Assembly: GCF_025698545.1 (NCBI RefSeq)
Contig: NC_068565.1
Span: 1,550,001 to 1,614,000, forward strand
Direction: 5' to 3'
DNA: 64,000 nucleotides
Origin: Gossypium raimondii
Taxonomy: Eukaryota > Streptophyta > Magnoliopsida > Malvales > Malvaceae
Shown here: positions 48,693 to 60,246 of the stretch, piece by piece
Position numbering within the stretch: the stretch's first letter is position 1
How the letters are laid out: every line of letters starts with the position of its first letter
Notes under the pieces: generated by a model
What the model saw: the letters and a program-made list of their open reading frames with translations, nothing else
Databases searched by the model: none
Told to the model about the DNA's origin: nothing
Made by a program: the position numbers and the translations under genes

Positions 48693-48701
48693 CTATATAT
48701 A
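48693..48701 (+). promoter_or_regulatory. TATA box of the SWEET gene
   Basis: 'ctatatata' after a pyrimidine-rich stretch, ~170 bp before the ATG at 48872. The intervening leader is C/A-rich with (CCA) repeats and no upstream ATG in the 48683-48865 frame (that ORF begins at TTG). Confidence 0.45.
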
Positions 48702-48871
48702 CATACATACACAAACCCTCCCTACACCATACGAGAAATACAGCAAAACCAGCTAAGGGTTCCACCGCCGCCTCTGCCACCATAACCACCGTGGTCACCA
48801 CCACCACCACCATTGGTGCTTTAAAAAACCAAGCTCAAAGCTCTCGTTTTCGTTTTTTGCAGTAAAAGAAT

Positions 48872-51800
48872 ATGGCCATAATGAGCGACCACCATGCTTG
48901 GGCTGTTGCATTTGGTGTCTTAGGTTAGTACCATATATATTATGAAACTGAAGCTTGAAGGAGGTTATATATGTATATATACATACATACATATATATAT
49001 GATTTTCAAGCATGCTTTCATTGAGATTTTCGCTTTTATTTCTGGGTTTTATTTTTATTTTATGGTTTCATCTTTTCATAATTAATTTACAAACTAGGTC
49101 TGTTTTTGGCCTTTTTTTCAGTATTTATTATTATTATTACGAGTAATTATGAAAAGATTTAGAAGTTGATGTAGGTTACTGATATAATGTTTAATGTCTT
49201 TTCACTATCTTATTATTATTTTACTATATATAATATATATACTATACATATATATACCGACATTATTTTTTTGAAAACAGTAACGATGCATCTGCATGAA
49301 TGCATTACCATAAGATTTTCTCGGTCCCTGTATTATGGGGTAATTTGTTTTTTTCATATACGTCGGATCGAATTTATTTTAAAAGTTTCATTCATTTTTA
49401 CGGTTAAAAACGGGTGTAATTAACAAAATATCCAAACAGTATGTAGCTTATTCCGACTTACAGAAGCCGGTTTTTAACTGTAAAAATAGATAAAAATTTT
49501 AACAGAATGATCGGTAATATATCTTTTTTTTAATCTAAATAACCAATGAATTTAATTCCTTTTTTCAATCGATGGCAGGTAATATCATCTCAATCCTGGT
49601 TTTCCTGGCTCCACTGTAAGCATCGTCACTCTAATTGTCTTATCTGATCTCTCAATTAAAAAAGGAATAATTCCTCAATAAGTCCCTCTGTTTTGTTTCA
49701 GGTCAACTTTTTATAGGATTTATAAAAAGAAATCAACAGAGAGTTTCCAATCATTGCCATACCAAGTAGCATTGTTCAGCTGCATGTTGTGGTTGTATTA
49801 TGCTTTGATTAAAAAGGGTGCTTTCCTTCTCATCACAATCAACTCCTTTGGATGCATTGTGGAGACTTTATACATCTCTATGTTCTTAGCTTATGCACCT
49901 AGGAAGAGCAGGGTGAGTGGGTTTATTTCATATACCATCCTTCAAATTCGGTATTTTTTTTCCATACAGATATGTAGGGCTGATTGAAAAAAGTCCCCAA
50001 ACTATTGCATAAATTTTAATTTGGTCCTTAAACTTCAAAACATTTCAATTGAGTCCTCAAAATATTAGTGTTATACCAATCAGGTTTTTCTATTAGCATG
50101 GCAGTCAAATTAGATGTTAAATTTTAGTTTGGACAGGGATAGTGCATAATTGAATTATAAATTAAGGGTCAAAATGCAATTTTACCTTCATATTAACCTA
50201 TGATTGTAAAAATTCTGAAGGGATCTATTGCAAATTTACCTTTTTTTGGAGGTCAAGGCCCCCTACCCACCCCTAGTACTGCCCTAAGTTCAGATATGAA
50301 GTGGAGCTTTTTTAAATCACATGGATCAAATTGTAAAAACGTGTGTACCTATTGTGCTATTTTTTTAGTACATCGTATCCAAGCAGATCGTGCTATAAGT
50401 ACACACGTATCCATAATTTGACCCACGTGTTTTAAATATGTTCCATGCCAGATTTTGAGCTGACATATTTATTTTCCAAGCTAATAACAAGATAGCTGAA
50501 GGGCCTGCAATGATACAATACTTTTAGAACTCAATTAGAGCCCATTGATGTTTGAGGACCTATTTAGAAACTGAACCATAGTTTAGGGACACCCGATAAA
50601 TTAACCCATACATGTATATAACTCAATGGTTTGTTTTGGCTTATTCTAACTTTGGGAAATTTGCAGATATCAGCCATAAAACTTTTTGCAGCTATGAACC
50701 TGGGACTATTTTCATTAATTCTCATTGTCACTCACTTTTTGGTGAAAAATTCGATTCGAATCCAAGTTCTTGGTTGGATTAACGTCGCCATTTCAGTATC
50801 TGTTTTTGCTGCACCTTTGAACATCACGGTGAGTGTTTAAATTACTGATTTTTCAAAAACCCTTTGATGAATTCTTTTTTCAAATTATTAAGGACTTGTT
50901 TTGTAATTAACCCTTTTCTTTTTGCAGACAAGAGTTATTAAAACAAAGAGCGTTGAGTTCATGCCTTTCAATTTATCGTTGGCCCTAACATTGAGTGCAA
51001 TTATGTGGTTTGCTTACGGAGCATTTATTAAGGACCTTTGCGTAGCGGTAAGAAGTTCTTTTCTTTTTGGTCTAATTTTTCTTTAGTCTCTATGTGTTTC
51101 ATATTTTTAAAATTTAGTCCCTCTGTTTTTAATTACAAGAATTTAGTCCTCTAGTTGTATGTTTTAAAAATTAAAGTTTAATTCTTTCGAAAAGAAAATT
51201 TAAAGTTTAATTGATTGTCTTTTGCCTTGGACCCTAGTTAAATAGGAAAATTTCAATTTTAGTCCCTTTAAAATATTAATGATCCAATTTAAGCCTTTTA
51301 GGTCTTTGGATAAACAGAAATAATTATTGTTTTGGCCCTCCTATTTAAGCTCTTTTAAAATAAAAATTTTAGTCTAACCCTCAAAGTTTTATAATTTTAT
51401 CTTGACCCTATGTGTTATCAATTACACCTTAATATTTTTAAACTCAAATATTTGAATATCAAATTACCAGATATTCAGTTCATTAATAGTGTTATCAATC
51501 AAAATTCAATTTTCAATTGAGACAAATAGAAAAGACAAAATTCTTGAAATTTTAAAAAGTTTGAAGAGTATAGGGATTTGAGACAAAATTAAACCTTTTA
51601 TTGGTTTTATACAATTCCTACTACCCATACCCCTTATCCTTAAATTGGAGGGCAAAAAGGATTAAACATGCTTATACCTATCCTCCTTGTTGCTGCAACA
51701 ACAACGTCCAACTGAGCGAAGGCTCAATCTGCAATTAAACCATTTCTTTGACGTGGGACACTAACATTTTATTATTTTATATGTTTCAATTTGAGCCACT

Positions 51801-52183
51801 AAACAATATATTAATTTCTGTCAATTTCACAGGTCCCTAATGTTGTAGGCTTCATCTTAGGGATGTTCCAAATGATATTATATGCCATATACAGAAACAC
51901 CGACAAGGTTATTAATGTTGAAGACAAGAAGGTACCAGAAGAACAAACCACCACCACCACCACCATTTCTGTCCTAAGCAAATTAGGTTCCTCTGAGGTT
52001 CATCCTATTGATATTGATACTATTAAAAACCCTAATCAGAATACTACAAACCAAGGTGATGGCAATGAAAATGACCACACAATTGAAGTTGATGATGATG
52101 ATGATGATGATGATGGTAGCAGCAGCCACCAAAAAAGTTTGGAACTTTCTAGTGAACTCCACTTGGATGAATCTCCCGTTTAA
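48872..52183 (+). CDS. SWEET: Clade III SWEET bidirectional sugar transporter
   Basis: Plasma-membrane uniporter family. Clade III members (SWEET10-15 type) export sucrose to phloem, nectar or seeds, and are induced by TAL effectors in several crops. Exons 48872-48923, 49579-49615, 49702-49912, 50667-50828, 50928-51047 and 51833-52183 join in frame to 310 aa, the family length. Two MtN3 repeats of three helices each (about 10-98 and 133-218) are joined by a linker helix. The four pore prolines are visible at P29 (FLAP), P49 (SLPY), P150 (FAAP) and P167 (EFMP). The last exon adds a long hydrophilic tail (from ~225) with Thr6 and Asp8 runs, the latter coded by eight GAT repeats at 52091-52114. 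Start: first ATG, followed by [16 protein letters not shown], a typical clade III opening. Which SWEET number applies cannot be set without a phylogeny. Confidence 0.94.
49985..50610. repeat. MITE-like repeat in SWEET intron 3
   Basis: The phrases 'ccccaaactattgcataaat', 'tttcaattgagtcctcaaaa' and, at the far end, 'gaggacctatttag' and 'gtttagggacacccgat' are inverted ends of the family also present at 11110-11650, 21630-21930 and in the second PBS1 intron. A CAGGGGCG-family fragment ('ggccccctacccacccctag') is inserted in its left half. Confidence 0.5.
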
Positions 52184-53540
52184 AAAAAAAAACATGATTG
52201 GATTATGTTTTTTTTTTTTGGGTTTATTTGCAGTTTAGCACCCCCTGCATGATTGGGTTTGGTCCCCCATTCCTAATGATTGTGTTTGTGAGGTGTTTAT
52301 TTTTCAGTTTGTCACCATGTTTTTTATTATGTTTTGTATGTGTATATATGTATTACTGTTTTTTGGAATAGAGAAAGATGAAATGTCTTTCTTCGGTTTT
52401 TGTTAATTCTGACCCGGACTTGAAAATTCAAATTAAAAATTCGATGCAATTTATTTAACTTAAACTCAAAATTGATCCAATCATAAAATGATTAAAACTC
52501 GAAATAATATGATCAAGTAACCCTGAGGTTGAACTCTAAGTGACTCAAAATCAGAAGGATAACAAGTATTATGTATTTATAAACCTATCAATTTTGACCT
52601 GTATTTGAAAACTCGAACCAAAACTCGATCTAATTTGATTTGATCATAAAATTTAACAATCTAAATTCGTCCAATTCAAACCCAGAATTGACCTGATCTT
52701 GAAATGATCAAAATGTGAAATAATTTGAACAAGTAGCCCTAATTAACTCAAACTCAAAATGATTTAATCTGTACTTGAAAATTCGAATAAAAAACTTGAT
52801 CCAATTCAATTTGATCATAAAGCTTAATAATACAAACCCGTCTAGCCCAAACCTAAATTGACTTATAAAATTGGCTTGATTCGAATTGACCCAAACCGAA
52901 AACAATTCAATCTCAAAATGACTTGAACTTGAAAAAAGAAACTTGACCCAAACTCGCCAACGCTAAAACCCCATGAGTTCTCCCTCAAATTATTGTGAAC
53001 TTAAATCTTGCCATCCTATCAAAATATAAATATATTATTTGTGATTTATACTAAACTCGAGCCTCAAATCCAAACCAATTGGACTCAAAATAACTCGAAT
53101 TTAAAACTATACTCAAACCCTAAAATTTTTAAAAAAAACTCAAATCAACCATAACCACAAACTTTATTGAAATTGCAGGGAAATGTTTGTCCTTTTTTTA
53201 ACATTATTGGGATCATAAAAGTTTATATCATTTACGGTTACGTCCAGGTGGCTCTCAATGGAGCTTTAATGAATGTTCAATTTAAGAATCATTTGTTCAT
53301 TCACAACAAGACATAATATGGGGTCATTGACATCATAATCATAATAATCATATAATAATATTACAGTAAGTGACAAAACAGAAAAGTTCCGTACAGAGAG
53401 GGACCTTACAGTTTACAAAGAGCAAAAGGATAGAATTTGACCCATGCTGTCTTTTTTTACTATCAAAATTTTTATCACCAACATGATAATGTACACATCA
53501 TCATCACCATCATTCACTAAAGGATTTTAAAGTGAAGAAA
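52184..53540. other. Intergenic region between SWEET and PBS1
   Basis: It begins with the SWEET 3' UTR. 52400-53160 is a long run of 'aactcgaa' / 'cttgaaaattcgaa' low-complexity words with no gene. The segment from ~53340 is upstream of the convergent PBS1 3' UTR. Confidence 0.4.
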
Positions 53541-53738
53541 AGAGAAAGGAACCTGAATGGGGGGTTAAGAACAAGTCAGCATCAAAGTCCTTGCATTTTG
53601 TCTTCCCTTCCGAGGCCAATCGGGCTGAGCTTTTCGGTTAGAACGAGCAGAAGAGAGCTTGGAAATGTGTTTTTTTTTTTTTTTCATCCGGTTTGAGTGA
53701 AAAAACTGGAAAAACACTGATGAAATAATATCGGGACG

Positions 53739-56700
53739 TTAGCCATTTGAACCATCGGAACTACCTTGTGCGCTTTGTCGTCTTTTTTCCCGCCAATTCT
53801 CGCCCCACATCTTCGCTTCAGCTACGGCTCGTTCCCTATCCAAATCCCTGTTCAACATCCTGGCCGTTTCTTTAGGGGAGTCATCTTTCTCGGACCCTTC
53901 TAAATCCCACCTACAGCCTGATACTCCTCCTTCGTCGTTCTTTGATACCCTTCCTCCTCTGTCGTCTCGATATCTTTTTTCATCGGTTTCTCCAGAGCCA
54001 CTATGGCCATGCCCTGATGCATTAGGATCATATGCTTGGTTTGCCAGATACGAGAGAGCAGTGACCACATCTCCGATATGAGGACGTGCGGCGGCCTCCT
54101 CTTGAATGCACATAGATGCCACAGCTAGAGCTTGGTAGAGACCTCGCATTGGAAACCGTCCTTGCAATAATGGATCCGCCAATTTCGACAATTTGCGACG
54201 GTTAGTGAACAATGGACGTGCCTGTATATACAAAAACCATGAGAAAAAAAAGAACCTCAATTATTAAGTAGTCTTAGCCGATACTACAACATGATGGTTA
54301 GGCAACCAAACTACAAAAACATTTCGAATGTGTTACCCATGTTATGAGATTCTGTTCCCCATGGGGTCGAGTGCTATCGATAGCTTTCCTACCGGTAATT
54401 AACTCTAAGAAGACAACCCCGAAACTATAAACATCAGATTTCACCGTCAATTGACCAGTCATGGCATACTCAGGAGCACAATAACCATACGTGCCCATAA
54501 CCCTGGTGGAAACATGCGATTTATCTCCAACGGGACCAAGTTTCGCGAGCCCAAAATCGGATAACTTCGGGTGAAATCCTTCTTCCAGTAATATGTTGGA
54601 GGACTTGAAGTCCCTGTAAATAACAGGAGGGTTTGCTTTATCATGGAGGTACTCCAAACCCTTGGCTGCACCGGCTGCTATCTTCATTCTCGTGTTCCAG
54701 TCCAACGGTTCCTTACCAGGTGGAAGATCTGCAAAGAGATTAACTAAAGATCAGACTATAATCAAGTTTACCACTTCCTGCTATTTTAATTTCTGTATTT
54801 AAACAGCACAAAACAAGCAAAATACATTGAAGGGCATAACACCGCAATCCTTGTGTGCATCCATCTGTATTAACTTAAACCAAAACTCATCCAACAATAC
54901 ATCACCTGTCTCAAACAGATACATAAAGCATATTGATTCCAACCATAATTAGGCTTAGTTTACGTTGTAGTTGGTTGGAAAACTGTGGAAAACCAAGGTG
55001 AAAAGCCACCTTTTTTTTTACGGAAAACTCGGTTTTAGGCTGAAAATGTTGAGCCTGTCTGGAATAGCAATTGTAAGTGCAAACCAGGGTTTTACAGGTC
55101 AACCACAACACAAAACTCGGCCTTAATCAGACACGGTTTAACCGTAAGTTTAATTTCCATGTTAAAAAGCAAAGCAAAGGTCATCTAAGCTCACATTGAA
55201 CACCAGGAAGTACAATAATGTCACTCTCTCGTAGATAGCAAATATCGATAGGCATGGATATCTAGATCATCTATACGTTTTAATTAAAGCTTCTAGCATG
55301 AATTATCGAACTACAAATCATCTGGAAAAATCAAACACGATAACCATTCCAATAACTACATACCCTCATCAGTGTATATATATGATATATATGTAAACCC
55401 CACAGCTAAGCATCTACCATATGAGACAAACAGACAAATAATATTTAAAATCCACAAATATGTACCTACCATGAAAAGTAAACAGATTATAATTACCTGA
55501 CAGTCTGAAAAAATATCAGAGGCATAGAACTACATACAGAAAGAAGAGGAAATAGAACTTAAATAACTCCCTTTTTCGGACTGTCAGTGACACGTAACGT
55601 CAAAGTGTTATAAAATAAGATTTTTAATGCTCTAAAGCTTGCAGTAGAACCAGTTTGTCTAGAGAAAATAAATTAATGAAAGTAATCATATTAGAGCACC
55701 AAAATATTACCATGAAGATGATCTTCCAAGGATCCCAATGGCATGAATTCATATACAAGAAGCCGTTGATCCCCATCGGCACAATAACCGATCAGATTAA
55801 CGAGATTAGGATGATGAAGAAGGCTTAGCATGAGGACCTCGACAAGAAATTCCCTGTTACCCTGGAGACCATTTCTGTCCAACTGTTTGACCGCAACTAC
55901 CTGTAAAGGCAAAAACCATATATCTAAGACACTTAATGACATGAAGTCCTACGAGAACCTTCAATTTGTTCAATTTCAAAAGAAAACCTAGAGATCATCT
56001 TTTAAATCTTGTATACACATGTATGATTTGGTTACAAGGGAACAAAACAATTTTCACAGAAAATTTGTTCTCCAAATCACAGAGATATACTCAGGGGCGA
56101 AGGAAGGGGGGGAGGGGGGCAGGCAAGGGCCTTGGCCCCCCTAAAATGGGAAAATTATTCTTTAGAGCCCCCCAAAATCTATAAAATTATAAGTTAATAC
56201 ATGGTACAATTATAGTTTGACCCCAAAAATGATAAATTTTTTATTTAGTCCTAGAAATTATAAAGATATAAGAAAATACAATGATGAAATTGCATTTTAA
56301 CTATTTATAAAAATAGGTAACTTAATCTTCCCCTCAATAAAACTTTTGGCTTCGTTCCTAAATATACTTACTAACTATAGTATTTCACCTATTAAGAATT
56401 TAATGATATGTTTGGTAGGAGTATTATTTTTTACACATGTTTTAGTATTTGTGTTAGCAATAAACTAATTCAATTGGTAATATTTAACCACTCTCATGAC
56501 TTATTTTAGCAAAGAGAAGGAGAAGTTTTCACTTATTTTGAAGAGGTCTTATTTTTTACAAGTTATTACTTATTTTTCAAATTTAAATTTGTACTAACTA
56601 TTCTTTATTTTATGTCTAACTGTTGAAATACATATGTAATAAATAAGCTTTTTCCTCATGTTATTACACTAGTAAGCAAACGAGGCATAAGTCTAACAAC

Positions 56701-58026
56701 AAAAACTGGTGCTGCAAGCAGCAATTGGATTTTTCAGACTCATCTCGCAACTCACCTACGTGATGATCACACCTGTTGAGGATTTAGACCAGAAATCAAC
56801 ATTTTATCAGCAAGACAGACTATAGCAGGATGAATGCTTCTTTATTTGACCAAAGGATCAACTATACTCCGATATTAATCGATCATCTAAATAGATATCA
56901 TTAGATCATATTAAAGAACTGCATCCAAGTTCGATTATTTAACTTTTAAATAGATTTCCACTAAGATTGAACCAGATATGGCCAATACATTCTTAATGAC
57001 GATATTTCCGGCTTTATTAATGCTTCACGTACTACATTAATAAATTTTAGAATCTTAGATAAAAGCCTCCAACCTCTAAATATTATACAACTTCCATGTT
57101 TCCTTTTGTGGCATAAAGACAAATAAAACAAGGTTCGAGGCTCGAACAAAACAAGGGCCGAAGGAATAAACAATTACCTGACCAGTACTCTCGAGCTGCC
57201 CTTTGTAAACATGTCCGAATCCACCTTCACCTAAGAAAGACTCCGGCCTGAAATTCTTCGTGGCAGCCGCAAGCTCGCGAAAACTAAAAATATGGGCAGC
57301 AATTTGGACACCAGGACCATCCCTGGGACATGGTAGTTCCCTTTTGGACCCTCCATTACTCCTCGATCTAAGCCGGTCCCCTCCTGCCAAAACTCCATTG
57401 AAATAGACACTAATTAAAGATCTAAAGTACCATTTACATACAAAGAAACAATCTACCAACAAAAGATATATGGACTTGCTTATCATATTCTAAAGAAAGC
57501 CAATTTTAGTTTAAGATATTAAATTAATTCCAATTTATCAATATCATCATTAGATCCTAATTACATCAAAACAAAAACAACCCAAACTTTAAATCTCTAA
57601 AAAATTTTAAAAAGTCATCATTATATTCTAAAGTAAGCTAATTTTAGTTTAAGATATTGAATAAATTCCGATTTATCAATATCATCATTAGATCCTAATT
57701 ACATTTTAAAAAACCACCCAAACTTTAAATCTCTAAAAACATCCATGGGGTTAAATAAAAAATAACAATGATAAAATTTTACAACAAAAAAAAGCATATC
57801 ATCATCTAAACATTGAAATAATAAGAAAAAAAACAGAGAAAACCCAGATCAGATCAAATGAATAAAGTAATTAATTTTCTTTCTTTTTTTTAATTAAAAG
57901 CTAACCTGATGACAAGCTGGAAATATTAGAGGAAACAGTAGGTTGGGCTTGCTTTGGATCATTGCTTTCATTTACAGTATTTAACTTCTCTTCTTCCTTC
58001 GAATCGAAACAAGGAAAACAACCCAT
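53739..58026 (-). CDS. PBS1: PBS1-type receptor-like cytoplasmic kinase (RLCK VII), complete copy
   Basis: Ser/Thr kinase of pattern-triggered immunity at the plasma membrane. In Arabidopsis, Pseudomonas AvrPphB cleaves PBS1 and this activates the NLR RPS5. Exons 57906-58026, 57178-57383, 55711-55900, 54337-54728 and 53739-54221 join in frame to 463 aa (Arabidopsis PBS1 is 456). The N-terminus [16 protein letters not shown] has Gly2 for myristoylation and Cys3/Cys6 for palmitoylation, and matches PBS1 rather than PBL27. P-loop [11 protein letters not shown] (92-102), Lys114, YRDFKSSN catalytic loop (D212), DFG 230-232. The AvrPphB site GDKSHVS is intact at 240-246. The RPS5-sensing loop reads STRPH (291-295), where Arabidopsis has SEMPH. 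The C-terminal tail ends in the PBS1-like [19 protein letters not shown] motif. Unlike copy 2, subdomain XI reads ARPHI rather than TRPLI. A hAT-like MITE sits in intron 2. Confidence 0.95.
56092..56360. mobile_element. hAT-like MITE in PBS1 intron 2
   Basis: A ~269-bp element starting 'caggggcgaaggaag' and ending 'cttcgttccta', flanked by '(g/a)atatact' (56084-56091 and 56361-56368). Seven of eight bases of the flanking repeat match. CAGGGGCG-type ends with an 8-bp target duplication are characteristic of hAT elements. There is no ORF. It is absent from the corresponding intron of the second PBS1 copy. Worn relatives lie at about 1-140, 1306, 2487, 2935-3240, 36380, 41715, 44280 and 50150. 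Confidence 0.7.
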
Positions 58027-60055
58027 CCCTTAAAAGAAAATTTCAAAACGAACCCAGAAATCAAATTTCCTTAAAATTCCTAAAAATTATATCAGATTTA
58101 CTGTTAACTTGGCATACCCAATACTTTTTTTTTTTACAAAAATTCAAAATAAAAAGTTACAAAAATTTTGGGCACCCTCGATTCTATGCCTTTAAACGAT
58201 CAAATCATTGAAAAATAAAGGATTCAATGAACGTAATTAAAAATTATGAAAGGGTTTAATAAAAAATATTTGAAAGTAAAAGAGAAATTTTTGAAGCAAA
58301 ATAGAAGAAGAAGACGAAGAAGAAGCCGGCTTTGGGTTACTGTATATTATGTATTAAAAAAATTTTATAACTACCACTAAACTCTCTTCCTTTTGACCAT
58401 ATAGAGTGAAAACTTGGATAAAATAAAGCGTAAATCACAGCCATGGCGATTCTACAATTGGATTTGTTCTATTTTAGTCACTTTAAATTTTTCCTTCAAT
58501 TTAGTCACTCTAATTAAAATAAGGTAAAATGGCCTCTCCAGTCCCTATCAATTGCAATTCTGAGAAAATTAATCCCTCTAAAAAACTTAGAACAATTTAA
58601 TCCTTATCAATTTTAAAAGTGAGCAATTAAGGACAATTGTGAATAAGTTTGATTGGTATAATAATAAATTTAGCACTTGATGTTTACATATTTTGTTAAT
58701 TTGGTCTTGATTCTAAAATTCAACAAATTTAGCCTCAACGTTTACACATTTACAAAAAGATTGCGGGCTAAATTTGTTAAATCATGACTAAATTGATAGA
58801 ATGTTTAAATTATGATAGCTAAATTTGTTACTATACCAGTCAAATTTATGTAAAATTGATGAAAATATTAATGTTGTGGTTAATTGTCCTTAGTTGCTCA
58901 CTTTTGAAATTGATAATAATTAAATTACTTCGAATTTTTTGAGAGGGACCAATTTGCTCAATATCAAAATTGAGAGAGACTAAAGAGATTTTTTTTTTAC
59001 TTTAAAATAATTATGCAAAATAGTTAAAATTTTCGTTTTCCTTTTACGGCTTAAAAAAAATTCTCGTTGTTTCCTTTTCACTTTTCGATTCCCTCCTCTT
59101 TTTCCTCTTTTGAATGGCTTGGTTGCAGATGTGGTCTTTGAGCTCATGGTAAGTTGCAAGAACGGCGATAGCTTCTTAGCCAAAATGGAAGAAAACGCCG
59201 TCCGTTGAGTCGCTTCCGAGCTTGATGTCATCGAAGCTCTCTCTCATTTCTCTCGTCTAAAAAAAATAGTGGGCTATGTGTTATCACCATTTCAAACGAT
59301 ACTTGCCATTTCAAGCTAATTTAGTTGTTTAGCAAAACCTAAAACACCAAACATTCTCCCAGCTTCACCATCTCAACTAAAGTAACATTTGATTTTTGGG
59401 TAAATTCTTAATAAACATATTATTTAATTATTTTCGCCCACATCTTAGGAATATCATAATCTCATTGATAATGTCGTTAACTGAGTTAGTGTCATAAGTT
59501 AACTCGATATCAATTCAAGAAAAATAACAAAATTATGATAAACTATTGGAGTACATTTAATATTCTTAATATAATATATTTACTCACAGTTTAAACTGGT
59601 CATATTGTATATATCGTATTATTATTAGCTTCAAATATTACATTTCATTATTTATTATATGTTATTTATACATGCATCTATATATTCTAAATACTTAGTT
59701 CCCATGCGCATAGCTTGTGATAGAATTTTAATATTATTTATTTATTTTAATTAAAATTAACATTTTTAATTCTTTTTAGTATTATATTATAATCATTTTA
59801 CTGACTCGCAATGCCTTGAAATCGAAATGCACAAGTTTAGTATACATATAATTATTATATTTTTTTTGTTTGTTAATAATAATTTATTTTTCTAATAAAA
59901 TCCTTTTAACAGCTTTAAATTAAATGATTATTATATTTATGTTATTTCAAAAGTTACCAATTTTTTGTTATAATTTATATAAAGGATCGATAAAGAAAAT
60001 TGTCTATTTGTTTTAAGTTTATAGAAACATAGTCAATCATTATAATTTATATAAA
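58027..60055. other. Spacer between tandem PBS1 copies
   Basis: 58027-58350 should be the leader and promoter of the first PBS1 copy. The rest is AT-rich with no recognised gene. 58540-58980 has inverted 'ttaattgtccttagttgctc' / 'gagcaattaaggacaatt' words, another palindromic repeat. The 83-codon minus ORF at 58980-59231 has no recognisable domain. Homology with the first copy resumes sharply at about 60056, marking the duplication edge. Confidence 0.45.
58520..58985. repeat. Palindromic MITE-like repeat
   Basis: The left arm 'ggtaaaatggcctctccagtccctatcaatt' (written here only by its ends, 58523-58553) and 'gtgagcaattaaggacaatt' (58619-58638) pair with 'taattgtccttagttgctca' (58881-58900) and the right arm near 58940-58985 ('gagagggaccaattt'). 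The inner arms 'aaatttagcacttgatg' and 'gctaaatttgttac' also pair. It is non-coding. Confidence 0.45.
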
Positions 60056-60246
60056 GGGACCTGAATGGGAGTTCAAGAATATGTCAGCATCTAAGTCCTT
60101 GCACTTTGTCTCCGCATCAAGGCCGATCGGGCCGAGCTTTTTGGATAGAACGAGCTGAAGAGAGCTCGGAAATGTTTGTTTTTTTTTTTTTTCATCTGGT
60201 TCAAGTGAGAAATCTGGATAAACATTGATAGAAGAAAATCGGGATG

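Noticed and set aside
48683..48865. Possible upstream ORF in the SWEET leader
   Set aside because: The frame opens at TTG, not ATG, so it is not evidence for translational control.
54459..54671. Second minus-strand ORF overlapping PBS1 exon 4 (and its twin at 60966-61178)
   Set aside because: Shadow frame of the kinase exon; it is conserved only because the exon itself is conserved.
58980..59231. Basic 83-codon minus ORF (MTSSSEATQR...)
   Set aside because: Coding-like composition in its first third only. No domain or exon context; the Lys/Arg-rich tail is low complexity.
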